A stretch of 64,000 bases of DNA from Burkholderiaceae bacterium (GTDB taxonomy: Bacteria; Pseudomonadota; Gammaproteobacteria; Burkholderiales; Burkholderiaceae_C): assembly GCA_024235915.1 (NCBI GenBank), contig JACKLO010000011.1, forward strand, positions 124,001-188,000, read 5' to 3'. Below are positions 32,984 through 42,038 of the stretch, in pieces. Numbering within the stretch: position 1 is the first letter of the stretch; each line of letters begins with the position of its first letter. The notes under the pieces are model-generated. The model made no database searches. It had not been told where the DNA came from and saw nothing but the letters and a program-made list of their open reading frames with translations. Made by a program: the position numbers and the translations under genes.

Positions 32984-35437
32984 ATGCAAAAGATGAAGCT
33001 GGTGGTCGTGGGCAACGGCATGGCCGGCGTGCGCACGGTCGAGGAACTGCTGAAGGTCCAGCCGGACCTTTACGACATCACGGTGATCGGTGCCGAGCCG
33101 CACCCGAACTACAACCGCATACTGCTGTCGCCGGTGCTCGCAGGCGAACAGACGCTTGACGAGATCGTGCTGAACACGCGCGAGTGGTATGCCGAGAACG
33201 GCATCACGCTGCACACCGGCAAGAAGGTGATCAACGTGAATCGCAAGGCGCGCCTGGTGCAGACCGACGCGGGCGACGAGTTCATCTACGACCGGTTGCT
33301 GATCGCGACGGGATCGAACCCCTTCATCCTCCCGATCCCGGGCAAGGATCTGCCGGGCGTGATCGGCTACCGCGACATCGCCGACACACAGACCATGATC
33401 GACACCGCGGCCACGCACCGGCATGCGGTGGTGATCGGCGGCGGCCTGCTGGGCCTGGAGGCCGCCAACGGTCTGGCCAAGCGCGGCATGCAGGTGACGG
33501 TGGTGCACATCATGCCGTGGCTGATGGAGCGCCAGCTCGACGACACGGCGGGCAAGCTGCTGCAGGGTTCGCTGGAGCAGCGTGGCCTGACCTTCATGAT
33601 GGGGGCGCAGACCGACAGCCTCATCGCCGGCCCGGATGGCCGCGTGGCCAAGGTGCGCTTCAAGGACGGCACGGAGGTGCCGGCCGACCTGGTGGTGATG
33701 GCCGCCGGCATTCGCCCGAACACGCAGTTGGCGCAGGACATCGGCCTGCACTGCGAGCGCGGCATCGTCGTCAGCGACACGCTGCAGACGGTGACCGACC
33801 CACGCATTTACGCCGTCGGCGAATGCGCCGCCCACCGCGGGGTGGCGTACGGCCTGGTCGCACCGTTGTTCGAGCAGGCCAAGGTCTGTGCCAACCACCT
33901 GGCGCTGTTCGGCATCGGGCGCTACACCGGCAGCCAGGTGTCGACCAAGCTCAAGGTGACCGGCATCGACCTCTTTTCCGCGGGCAATTTCACCGGCGGC
34001 GATGGCACGGAGCAGATCCTGCTGTCTGATCCGGTGGGGGGGGTCTACAAGAAGCTGGTGGTCAAGGACGACAAGCTCGTCGGCGCCTGCCTGTATGGCG
34101 ACACGGTGGACGGTGGCTGGTACTTCAAGCTGATCCGCGAGGGACGCTCCATCGTCGACATCCGGGACCAGCTGATGTTCGGCGAGAACAACCTGGGTGA
34201 CACCGGCCACCAGGGCCAGAGCCGGGCGGCGGCGATGGCCGACACCGACGAGGTCTGCGGCTGCAACGGCGTGGCCAAGGGCACGATCTGCAAGGCCATC
34301 AAGGACAAGGGCCTGTTCACGCTCGACGAGGTGCGCAAGCACACCAAGGCCAGTGCCAGCTGTGGCAGCTGCACCGGTCTGGTCGAACAGCTGATCATGC
34401 TCACCGCCGGTGGCGACTACAGCGCCACGCCGTCGAAGAAGGCGATGTGCGGCTGCACCGACCTGGGTCACCAGGACGTGCGCGACGCCATCCGCGAGCA
34501 GCACCTGACCTCCATCCCGCAGGTGCAGACCGCACTGGCCTGGCGCACCCCCAACGGCTGCGCCAGCTGCCGACCGGCGATCAACTACTACCTGATCAGC
34601 ACCTGGCCGAAGGAGGCCAAGGACGACCCGCAGAGCCGCTTCATCAACGAACGAAGCCACGCCAACATCCAGAAGGACGGCACCTACAGCGTCGTGCCGC
34701 GCATGTGGGGCGGCGAGACCACGGCCGACGAACTGAGGCGGATTGCCGACGCGGTGGACAAGTACAAGATCCCCACCGTCAAGGTCACTGGCGGCCAGCG
34801 CATCGACCTGCTCGGTGTGAAGAAGGAAGATCTGGTGGGCGTCTGGCGCGACATCGGCATGCCCAGCGGCCATGCCTATGCCAAGGGTCTGCGCACGGTG
34901 AAGACCTGCGTGGGCAGCGAGTGGTGCCGCTTCGGCACCCAGGACAGCACGCAGATGGGCAAGGACCTGGAGCGTGCGCTGTGGCGCATGTACGCGCCGC
35001 ACAAGGTCAAGCTGGCGGTCAGCGGCTGCCCGCGCAACTGTGCCGAGGCCGGCATCAAGGACGTGGGCGTCATCGGTGTGGATTCCGGCTGGGAAATCTA
35101 TGTCGCCGGCAACGGCGGCATCAAGACCGAGGTGGCCCAGTTCTTCTGCAAGGCCAAGACGGCCGAGGAGGTGCTGGAGATCAGCGGCGCCTTCCTGCAG
35201 CTCTACCGCGAGGAAGGCTGGTACCTGGAGCGCACCTGCCACTACGTGGCGCGTGTGGGCCTGGAGCACTGCAAGAAGGCCGTGCTGGAGGACACCGCCA
35301 ACCGCAAGGCGCTGTGGGAACGCCTGCAGTTCAGCCTGGACGGCGAGCCCGATCCCTGGTTCGAGCACGCCCAGGCCAGCGTGGACCTGCGCCAGTTCGA
35401 TGCACTGCCTGTCACCCAAACCGTGGAGACCGCGTGA
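32984..35437 (+). CDS. nirB: NADH nitrite reductase large subunit NirB
   Basis: An 817-residue assimilatory nitrite reductase that reduces nitrite to ammonium with NADH in the cytoplasm. The FAD-binding motif V-V-G-N-G-M-A-G lies near the N-terminus and the NAD-binding motif V-I-G-G-G-L-L-G-L-E near 146-155. Two BFD-like [2Fe-2S] regions follow (C-G-C-N-G with C-G-S-C near 425-465, and C-G-C-T-D with C-A-S-C near 490-530). The sirohaem/[4Fe-4S] cysteines are at about 642, 648, 682 and 686 (C-V-G-S-E-W-C; S-G-C-P-R-N-C). An eight-G run at 34036-34043 does not disturb the frame. It overlaps nirD by one base. Confidence 0.97.
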   Translation: MQKMKLVVVGNGMAGVRTVEELLKVQPDLYDITVIGAEPHPNYNRILLSPVLAGEQTLDEIVLNTREWYAENGITLHTGKKVINVNRKARLVQTDAGDEFIYDRLLIATGSNPFILPIPGKDLPGVIGYRDIADTQTMIDTAATHRHAVVIGGGLLGLEAANGLAKRGMQVTVVHIMPWLMERQLDDTAGKLLQGSLEQRGLTFMMGAQTDSLIAGPDGRVAKVRFKDGTEVPADLVVMAAGIRPNTQLAQDIGLHCERGIVVSDTLQTVTDPRIYAVGECAAHRGVAYGLVAPLFEQAKVCANHLALFGIGRYTGSQVSTKLKVTGIDLFSAGNFTGGDGTEQILLSDPVGGVYKKLVVKDDKLVGACLYGDTVDGGWYFKLIREGRSIVDIRDQLMFGENNLGDTGHQGQSRAAAMADTDEVCGCNGVAKGTICKAIKDKGLFTLDEVRKHTKASASCGSCTGLVEQLIMLTAGGDYSATPSKKAMCGCTDLGHQDVRDAIREQHLTSIPQVQTALAWRTPNGCASCRPAINYYLISTWPKEAKDDPQSRFINERSHANIQKDGTYSVVPRMWGGETTADELRRIADAVDKYKIPTVKVTGGQRIDLLGVKKEDLVGVWRDIGMPSGHAYAKGLRTVKTCVGSEWCRFGTQDSTQMGKDLERALWRMYAPHKVKLAVSGCPRNCAEAGIKDVGVIGVDSGWEIYVAGNGGIKTEVAQFFCKAKTAEEVLEISGAFLQLYREEGWYLERTCHYVARVGLEHCKKAVLEDTANRKALWERLQFSLDGEPDPWFEHAQASVDLRQFDALPVTQTVETA

Positions 35438-35787
35438 TGTCCGAGTGGACCGCCATATGCCGTGTCGACGACATTCCCGTGCTGGGCGCGCGACGCGTGG
35501 CGCGTGAGAAGGGGGGAGAAGTCGCCCTCTTCCGCGCCGCCGACGACCATGTGTTCGCGCTGCTGGACCGGTGCCCGCACAAGGGCGGCCCGCTGTCGCA
35601 AGGCATCGTGTTCGGCCACAGCGTGGCCTGCCCGCTGCACAACTGGACGATCGAGCTGGCCAGCGGGGAGGCGCGTGCACCGGACGTGGGCTGCGCCGCG
35701 CGCTTTGCGGTGAAGGTCGAGGACGGCGTCGTGCACCTGGACGCGGCGGAAATGGCCACGCGTGCCGTGGACACCGCGGCGGCCTGA
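35437..35787 (+). CDS. nirD: Nitrite reductase small subunit NirD
   Basis: A 116-residue Rieske-fold subunit of the NirBD enzyme. Unlike many NirD proteins it keeps the full iron-sulphur ligand set, C-P-H (Cys46, His48) and C-P-L-H (Cys65, His68), so it may really bind a [2Fe-2S] cluster. The ATG overlaps the nirB stop (TGATG), keeping subunits in step. nasA follows 23 bases later. Confidence 0.94.
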   Translation: MSEWTAICRVDDIPVLGARRVAREKGGEVALFRAADDHVFALLDRCPHKGGPLSQGIVFGHSVACPLHNWTIELASGEARAPDVGCAARFAVKVEDGVVHLDAAEMATRAVDTAAA

Positions 35788-35810
35788 GCGGACTGAGCTG
35801 ACAAGCGGCC

Positions 35811-38633
35811 ATGGACACCCGCAGCACCTGCCCCTATTGCGGCGTCGGCTGCGGGGTGATCATCGAAAGCGAGGGCGATCGCATCACCGGTGTGCGCGGT
35901 GACCCGGATCACCCGGCCAACTTCGGCCGCCTGTGCAGCAAGGGGGCCACGCTGCACCTGACGGCCGCGCCGGAGATCGCGCTGCAGGCGAGGCTGCTGC
36001 AGCCGATGCAAAGGTTGCAGCGCGGCGAAGCGCCGGTGGCGATCGCCTGGGACGATGCACTCGATCTGGCGGCGGACCGCATCGCCGGTGTTGTGCAGGC
36101 GCATGGCACCGACGCGATCGGGACCTACGTGTCCGGCCAGTTGCTGACCGAGGACTACTTCGTCTTCAACAAGCTGGTGCGCGGCCTGCTGGGCAGCAAC
36201 CAGATCGACAGCAACTCGCGCCTGTGCATGAGCAGCGCGGTGGCGGGCTACAAGGCCACGCTGGGCGCCGATGCGCCGCCGGCCTGCTATGACGACCTGG
36301 GGCTGGCCAGCACCGTCTTCATTGCCGGCAGCAACACCGCCTGGGCGCACCCCATCCTGATGCGCCGGCTGGAGGATGGCCGCCGCGCCAACCCAGACCA
36401 GAAGTGGATCGTGGTCGACCCGCGCCGCACCGAGACGGCGGCGGTGGCCGACCTGCACCTGCCCATCCTGCCGGGCACCGATGTGGCGCTGTTCCACGGC
36501 CTGCTGCACCTGCTGCTGTGGGAGGGGCTGACCGACGCCGCTTTCATCGCCGCGCACACCACGGGCTTTGATGGGCTGCGAGATCGCGTGCGCGAGTTCA
36601 CGCCCAAGCATGTGGCAGCGCTGTGCGGCATCCCGGAAGCGGACCTGGTGCAGGCCGCACGCTGGTTTGGTGGCGTGGACGCCGAGGCGCCCGGCGGTCG
36701 CCGGCCGACGCTGAGCCTGTACTGCCAGGGCCTGAACCAGAGCAGCAGCGGTACCGACAAGAACGCGGCGCTCATCAACCTGCACCTGGCCACGGGCCAG
36801 ATCGGCAAGCCCGGCGCCGGCCCCTTCAGCCTGACCGGCCAGCCCAATGCCATGGGCGGCCGTGAGGTGGGGGCGATGGCCAACCTGCTGCCGGGCCACC
36901 GCAATCTGGCCAGCGACGCCGACCGGGCCGAACTGGCCGCGCTGTGGGACGTGGCCCCGGTGCCGGCGGCCCCTGGCCGCACCGCGGTGGAAATGTTCCA
37001 GGCCGCGGCCGATGGCGCCGTGAAGTTGCTGTGGATCGCGTGCACGAACCCGGCGCAGAGCCTGCCGGACCAGGCCACCGTGCGCCGCGCGCTGGAGCGC
37101 GCCGAGTTCGTGATCGTGCAGGAGGCCTTTGGCGACACGGCCACCGCCCGGCGCGCCGATCTGCTGCTGCCGGCAGCCACCTGGGGCGAGAAGGACGGCA
37201 CGGTGACCAACAGCGAGCGCCGCATCACCCGCGTGCGCGCTGCCGTGCCGGTGGCCGGACAGGCACGGCCCGACTGGCAGATCGCGCGCGACCTGGGCCG
37301 GCGGCTGGAATCGCGCCTCGGCCCGCAGCGGGCCGATGGCGCCAGCCTGTTCGCATTCGAGACCGCTGAGCAGGTGTGGCGGGAGCATCGTGCCACCACG
37401 GTCGGCCGAGATCTCGACATCGGTGGCCTGGACTGGGCCATGCTCGACGCCGCGCCCCGCCAATGGCCGCTGCCGGTGGGTGCCGAGGACGGGCGCGCTC
37501 GCCTGTATGCCGACGGCCAGTTCCCGACCATCGATGGCAGGGCACGTTTTGTGGCGCCAGCCTGGAAGGACGTGAACCAGCCCCGCGATGCGCGTTTCCC
37601 CATTGCCCTCACCACCGGCCGCCTCCGCGACCAGTGGCACGGCATGAGCCGCACCGGCCTGCTCGGGCGCCTGAACGACCATGTGCCGTCTCCGGCGCTG
37701 GAGATGCACCCGCAGGAGTTGGACCGTCGCGGCTGGCGCGCCGGTGAACTGGTGCGCGTGCGCTCGCGCCATGGCGAGGCGGTGCTGCCGGTGCAGCCGA
37801 GCGACACGATGCGGCCAGCCCAGGCCAGCGTGCCCATGCACTGGGGCGAGGAATTCATCGGAGGGCGGTCGGCCGACGGCCAGGCGCTTGCCGGTGTCAA
37901 CGCGCTGGCCAACCCGGCGCGCTGTCCGCAGTCCAACCAGCCGGAGCTCAAGCACGTGGCGGTGCGCGTCGAGCCCGCCAGGCTGCCGTGGCGGCTGACG
38001 GCCGCCGCCTGGCTGCCGGCCGAGGCGGCAGTGGCGGCGCGTGCGGCACTGTCGCGCCACTTCGGCGAATTCGGCTACGCCCAGGCCACGTTGTTCGGCC
38101 GTGAAGGGCAGGGCGGGCCGATCGGTGTGCTGATGCAGGGGGCGGCTGCGGAAGCCGTGCCGCACGACACCCTGGCCGTGGTCGAGGCCGTGCTCGGGCT
38201 CGATGCCCCGGAGGTGCTGCGTTACAGCGACCCGCGGCGTGGGCAGCGCCGTGGCGTGCGCCTGGCGGCCGGCAGGACGGTGACGATGCAGGGCCTGCTG
38301 CTGGCAGGCGACGATGCCGCCGCCGCCTGGGCCCTGCCGATGCTGCAGGGCCGTGAACCGGCCGGCACGCTGGCGCGTGCCGTGCTCACCGGCAGCGCCA
38401 AACCACCCGCGGCGGCGGCCCCACGATCGCCGCAAGTGTGCAACTGCCTGGACGTGCGCGAGGACCGGATCGTCGAGGCCCTGCGCGGCTGCGCGGGCAG
38501 CGACGCCGCGCGGCTGGCATCGATCCAGCAATCCCTGGGCTGCGGCACGCAATGCGGCTCCTGCGTGCCGGCGCTCAAGGCGCTGGTACAGCGCACGCCG
38601 CCGACCGCCAACATCGAGGAACAGGCGGCATGA
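35811..38633 (+). CDS. nasA: Assimilatory nitrate reductase catalytic subunit NasA
   Basis: A 940-residue cytoplasmic molybdoenzyme that reduces nitrate to nitrite. The N-terminal [4Fe-4S] site has Cys7, Cys10, Cys14 and Cys42. The Mo ligand is Cys139 in S-R-L-C-M-S-S. A molybdopterin-dinucleotide-binding domain lies near 590-720. The C-terminus carries a BFD-type [2Fe-2S] domain (C-N-C-L-D near 877 and C-G-T-Q-C-G-S-C) that takes electrons from an NADH- or ferredoxin-linked donor. No separate reductase subunit (nasB) is present here. The stop overlaps the cobA start (ATGA). Confidence 0.95.
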   Translation: MDTRSTCPYCGVGCGVIIESEGDRITGVRGDPDHPANFGRLCSKGATLHLTAAPEIALQARLLQPMQRLQRGEAPVAIAWDDALDLAADRIAGVVQAHGTDAIGTYVSGQLLTEDYFVFNKLVRGLLGSNQIDSNSRLCMSSAVAGYKATLGADAPPACYDDLGLASTVFIAGSNTAWAHPILMRRLEDGRRANPDQKWIVVDPRRTETAAVADLHLPILPGTDVALFHGLLHLLLWEGLTDAAFIAAHTTGFDGLRDRVREFTPKHVAALCGIPEADLVQAARWFGGVDAEAPGGRRPTLSLYCQGLNQSSSGTDKNAALINLHLATGQIGKPGAGPFSLTGQPNAMGGREVGAMANLLPGHRNLASDADRAELAALWDVAPVPAAPGRTAVEMFQAAADGAVKLLWIACTNPAQSLPDQATVRRALERAEFVIVQEAFGDTATARRADLLLPAATWGEKDGTVTNSERRITRVRAAVPVAGQARPDWQIARDLGRRLESRLGPQRADGASLFAFETAEQVWREHRATTVGRDLDIGGLDWAMLDAAPRQWPLPVGAEDGRARLYADGQFPTIDGRARFVAPAWKDVNQPRDARFPIALTTGRLRDQWHGMSRTGLLGRLNDHVPSPALEMHPQELDRRGWRAGELVRVRSRHGEAVLPVQPSDTMRPAQASVPMHWGEEFIGGRSADGQALAGVNALANPARCPQSNQPELKHVAVRVEPARLPWRLTAAAWLPAEAAVAARAALSRHFGEFGYAQATLFGREGQGGPIGVLMQGAAAEAVPHDTLAVVEAVLGLDAPEVLRYSDPRRGQRRGVRLAAGRTVTMQGLLLAGDDAAAAWALPMLQGREPAGTLARAVLTGSAKPPAAAAPRSPQVCNCLDVREDRIVEALRGCAGSDAARLASIQQSLGCGTQCGSCVPALKALVQRTPPTANIEEQAA

Positions 38634-39451
38634 GCATCACCCTGCATCCGGTGACCCTGATCGGCGCCGGCCCCGGCGACCCGGACCTGCTCACGGTCAA
38701 GGCCGTCAGGGCATTGCGCCAGGCCACCGTCGCGCTGGTGGACGATCTGGTCCACCCCGGCGTGCAGCGCTACCTGCGCCGTAGCGCGCGGATCGTCCGG
38801 GTGGGCAAGCGTGGCGGGTGCCGCAGCACGCCGCAGGCCTTCATCGAGCGCCTGATGATCGCGGAGGCCCAGCGTGGCGAACGCGTGGTGCGCCTGAAGG
38901 GCGGTGATCCGTTCGTCTTCGGGCGCGGCGGCGAAGAAGCCGACGCGCTGCGCGCGGCCGGCCTGGCGGTGACGGTGATCTCCGGCCTGACGGCAGGCAT
39001 CGCCGGCCCGGCCGCCGTGGGCATCCCGGTCACCGACCGTCGCCACGCGCCGGGCGTGGCCCTGGTCACCGGCCACGGAAAGGACGACGGCGCCGGTCCG
39101 GACTGGGCGGCTCTGGCGCGCAGCGGCTTGACCCTGGTGGTCTACATGGGCGTGGCACGCGCCGAGACCGTGGTGCAGGCCCTGACCGACGGTGGCCTGG
39201 CACCGGGGACGCCGGCCGCCGTGGTCAGCGCCGCGCACACACCGCGGCAACGGGCCCGCCGTTGCACGCTGTGCACGCTGTGCGGCGCCGTCGAGGCGGA
39301 GGCGCTGGCCAGCCCGGCCTTGCTGGTGATCGGCAGCGTGGCCGATCTGGCGGACCTCAGTCTGTGTCCGCCGGCCCAGACGGAGGCCGGAGCCCAAGCT
39401 GCCGTTCCACGTCGGCAATCCGCGCCCGTGCGTCGTCGCCTTCGGGGATAG
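38630..39451 (+). CDS. cobA: Uroporphyrinogen-III C-methyltransferase CobA
   Basis: A 273-residue SAM-dependent enzyme that methylates uroporphyrinogen III twice to precorrin-2, the first step toward the sirohaem used by NirB. The motifs G-A-G-P-G-D-P-D-L-L-T (12-22), V-R-L-K-G-G-D-P-F-V-F-G-R-G-G-E-E and the P-V-T-D-R-R loop are typical. The last 30 or so residues, past V-A-D-L-A-D-L, are not part of the usual domain and are read through the 3' end of the convergent crotonase gene, a 95-base overlap. It is the last gene of the nitrate operon. Confidence 0.95.
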   Translation: MSITLHPVTLIGAGPGDPDLLTVKAVRALRQATVALVDDLVHPGVQRYLRRSARIVRVGKRGGCRSTPQAFIERLMIAEAQRGERVVRLKGGDPFVFGRGGEEADALRAAGLAVTVISGLTAGIAGPAAVGIPVTDRRHAPGVALVTGHGKDDGAGPDWAALARSGLTLVVYMGVARAETVVQALTDGGLAPGTPAAVVSAAHTPRQRARRCTLCTLCGAVEAEALASPALLVIGSVADLADLSLCPPAQTEAGAQAAVPRRQSAPVRRRLRG

Positions 39452-40298
39452 GCCGGCCGCTGTCGCGCCACTCGACCGCGGCCTTGAAGCCATGGACCTG
39501 CGCCTGGCGGCGGAACCACAGGCCCTCCGGGTTGTGGCGCGTCACGCCGTCGAACAAGGTGGCGAACATCTGGGTCTGCTCCAGGCCCATCGTCAGCATC
39601 GCCTGGTTGACCACCAGCTTGTGCATGGCCAGGTGTGACCGCGGCACGCCGGCGATGCGCTCGGCCAGCCGTAGCGTTTCGGCCTCAAGATCCGCCGGGG
39701 GCACCGCCAGATTTGCCAGGCCCCAGTCAGCGGCCCGCCGGCCGTCGATCAGGTCGCCTGTGAACATCAGCTGCTTGGCCCGAGCCGGGCCGAGCCGGTA
39801 CGTCCACATGGCCGTGGTGGGGCAACCCCAGACGCGCGTGGGCAAGTAACCGATCTTCGCGTCCTCGGCCATCACCAGCAGGTCGCAGCACAGGGCGATG
39901 TCGCTGCCGCCGGCCACCGCGTGACCATGCACCATGGCGATGGTGGGCTTGCGGCAGCGCCACAGGGCCATGAAGTCTTCGGTGTAGCCCTTCATCGCGG
40001 CGTAGTCGTCCATGGCGTCGAAGGGGTAGGCCTCCTGCTGGCAGGGATGCGCCGAGCGGCCGGATCCGAAGTCGACGAGGTCATAGCCGGCACAGAAGCC
40101 GCGGCCGGCGCCATCCAGCACGACCACGTGCGTGTGGTCGTCGGCCTCGGCCCACGCGACGGCGGCACGGATCTCCGCCGGCATGCCTTCGGAGATGGCA
40201 TTCAGCCGTTCCGGGCGGTTCAGCGTCAGGCGCAGGATGCGCGGGTTGCCGGCCTGGCGACGGATCGCCAAGGTGCGGAAGGTGGGCAGGTCGGTCAT
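39357..40298 (-). CDS. Crotonase/enoyl-CoA hydratase-family protein
   Basis: A 313-residue crotonase-fold protein with the oxyanion-hole segments F-C-A-G-Y-D-L (68-74) and H-A-V-A-G-G-S-D (126-133). The two catalytic Glu residues of true enoyl-CoA hydratases are not kept: the first is Asp133, and the second falls in P-T-R (153-155). A different reaction, such as isomerisation or thioester hydrolysis, or a very divergent hydratase, is likely. The ATG at 40298 is chosen by family length; the same frame stays open far upstream only because of base composition. It ends inside the convergent cobA gene. Confidence 0.82.
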   Translation of the reverse strand: MTDLPTFRTLAIRRQAGNPRILRLTLNRPERLNAISEGMPAEIRAAVAWAEADDHTHVVVLDGAGRGFCAGYDLVDFGSGRSAHPCQQEAYPFDAMDDYAAMKGYTEDFMALWRCRKPTIAMVHGHAVAGGSDIALCCDLLVMAEDAKIGYLPTRVWGCPTTAMWTYRLGPARAKQLMFTGDLIDGRRAADWGLANLAVPPADLEAETLRLAERIAGVPRSHLAMHKLVVNQAMLTMGLEQTQMFATLFDGVTRHNPEGLWFRRQAQVHGFKAAVEWRDSGRPIPEGDDARARIADVERQLGLRPPSGPADTD

Positions 40299-40385
40299 CG
40301 GGAAACCTTGGTTTACATCGGCCGTTGTCGTCCACGCAGGCGGCACGCCCGTTGTCGGTGCATGCAAGGCACACCGCGAGGGCGC

Positions 40386-42038
40386 ATGGCCATCATTCCA
40401 CTCCTGAACCCACCGTTGGCACGCTGGCTGGCCGGGCTTTCCCTGGTGCTGGCCCTGCCGGTGGAGGCAGCAGAGGCCTACGACCCGGGCCGTGTCGGCC
40501 GCATCGTCGACCTGCGCGGTGACGTGGCGCTGTACGACGAACAGTACGGGGAATGGTCTGACGCTCAACGCAACCGTCCACTGGTGGCCGGCGACCGGCT
40601 GGTGCTGCAGCGCAGCGCGCGCGCCGAGGTGCGCGTCGGCGGCACCGTGCTGTTGCTGGGCGAGGGCGCCGACGTGGCCATCGACACGCTGGACGACGAC
40701 CGCCTGCGGCTGACCTTGTACGACGGCAGCCTGGCCTTGCGCGTGCCGAGCCGTGACGCCGCCGAATCGACCGAGGTGCGCACGGTGGCCGCCCTGGTGC
40801 GGCCGCAGGCTGCCGGCCGCTACCGTGTCGACCAGGACGGTGAATCGACCTTTGCCGCCGCGTGGCGTGGTGCCCTGGAGGTCTCGGGGCACGGGCACCT
40901 GCTGCTGGTGGGTGCCGGCGACCGCCACGAGGTCTGGCGCGACGACCGGCGCGGCGACAGCGCCCGCAGCCGCGTGGCGCGCATGCCGCAGGACCGCTTC
41001 GCCGACTGGGCCGACGAACGCTTCGACGACGAGGACCGGCGAGATGCACGCCGCGAGGGCCGCTACCCGGGCCCGGCGGGCATCCCCGGCATCGAGGATC
41101 TGGACGCGAACGGCCGCTGGGACAGCCACCCCGAGTACGGCTCGGTGTGGGTGCCCTATGGCGTGCGCGCCGGCTGGGCGCCGTTCACCGACGGCCGATG
41201 GGTCTGGATGCGGCCCTGGGGCTGGACCTGGGTGGATGCCCAGCCTTGGGCCTACGCCACCAGCCACTATGGGCGCTGGGTCCAGTGGCGCAGCCGCTGG
41301 GTCTGGTGGCCGGGCCCGCGCCATGTGCGGCCGGTCTTTGCGCCCGCGGTGGTGGCCTGGGTCGGTGGCAGCCACTTCAGCATCGGCATCGAGATCGGCA
41401 GCCGGCCGCCTGCGGCCTGGCAACCGCTGCCACCCTGGCAGCCCTACGTGCCCATCGTGGCGCCGCGGCCGCCCATGCCGCCGCGCGTGGATGTGCGGCC
41501 ACCGCCGCGGCGCCTGCCACCACCGTCGGAACCCATCTCGCGCCAGCCCGGTTGGCGCGGCGGAGCCAGCACGGTCAGCACGCAGCCGGGGATGCCGATG
41601 ACGCCCGGGTCCGTGCGCTACGGGACCGACGGCGTCGCCAGCGAGGTGCGGGCGGTCCCGAGCACGCCGGAACGGCCCGCCGAGCGGCCGGCGGTTCCTA
41701 TGCCAGTGACACGGGCCGAGCCGGCTGGACGTCCGCCGCGGGACGATGCGCGGCCGGCCCAGCCTGAACGCACCGATCGTCCGGATCGTTCGGACCGCCT
41801 GCAACGCGACGACCGCCCCGCGGAAGCCGCGCCACCCAAGCCGCCCCGGCTTGGCGATCGTGCCGCCCCGCCCGACGATCGGCCGCGACCCGCCCAGCGG
41901 GAGGCGTCCCAAGCGCCGCGCCCAGCGCCATTCAGCGCGCCGGCTCGGCCGGAAGCGACTCGGCCGGCGCCAGCGTCGAAGGCCGAACCCGAGAACCGGC
42001 CTGCGCGGGAATCCCGCAACAGCGAACGTGTGAGGTGA
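40386..42038 (+). CDS. FecR-like, Trp-rich, proline-tailed envelope protein
   Basis: A 550-residue exported protein. A Sec signal peptide (about 1-29, cut near V-E-A-A) precedes a FecR-like beta domain (about 33-200: G-R-V-G-R-I-V-D-L-R-G-D-V, then G-D-R-L-V-L-Q-R-S-A-R-A-E-V-R). A tryptophan-rich middle (about 245-335) repeats W-V-P-Y, W-V-W-M, W-T-W-V and W-V-W-W, as in DUF6600 proteins. A long tail (about 350-550) of Pro, Arg, Ala and acidic residues looks disordered. It is probably periplasmic or surface-associated; function unknown. No FecI sigma or receptor gene is nearby. It converges on tesA, with stops adjacent. Confidence 0.75.
   Translation: MAIIPLLNPPLARWLAGLSLVLALPVEAAEAYDPGRVGRIVDLRGDVALYDEQYGEWSDAQRNRPLVAGDRLVLQRSARAEVRVGGTVLLLGEGADVAIDTLDDDRLRLTLYDGSLALRVPSRDAAESTEVRTVAALVRPQAAGRYRVDQDGESTFAAAWRGALEVSGHGHLLLVGAGDRHEVWRDDRRGDSARSRVARMPQDRFADWADERFDDEDRRDARREGRYPGPAGIPGIEDLDANGRWDSHPEYGSVWVPYGVRAGWAPFTDGRWVWMRPWGWTWVDAQPWAYATSHYGRWVQWRSRWVWWPGPRHVRPVFAPAVVAWVGGSHFSIGIEIGSRPPAAWQPLPPWQPYVPIVAPRPPMPPRVDVRPPPRRLPPPSEPISRQPGWRGGASTVSTQPGMPMTPGSVRYGTDGVASEVRAVPSTPERPAERPAVPMPVTRAEPAGRPPRDDARPAQPERTDRPDRSDRLQRDDRPAEAAPPKPPRLGDRAAPPDDRPRPAQREASQAPRPAPFSAPARPEATRPAPASKAEPENRPARESRNSERVR

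Noticed and set aside
34036..34043. An eight-G run in nirB as a possible frameshift site
   Set aside because: The NirB frame is continuous on both sides and the encoded Gly-Gly fits the family, so no shift is needed.
32894..38552. Minus-strand frames of 977 and 1046 codons opposite nirB and nasA
   Set aside because: Composition (His, Arg, Gly, Ala, Gln) is typical of antisense frames in this genome, and the plus-strand genes match well-known enzymes over their full lengths.
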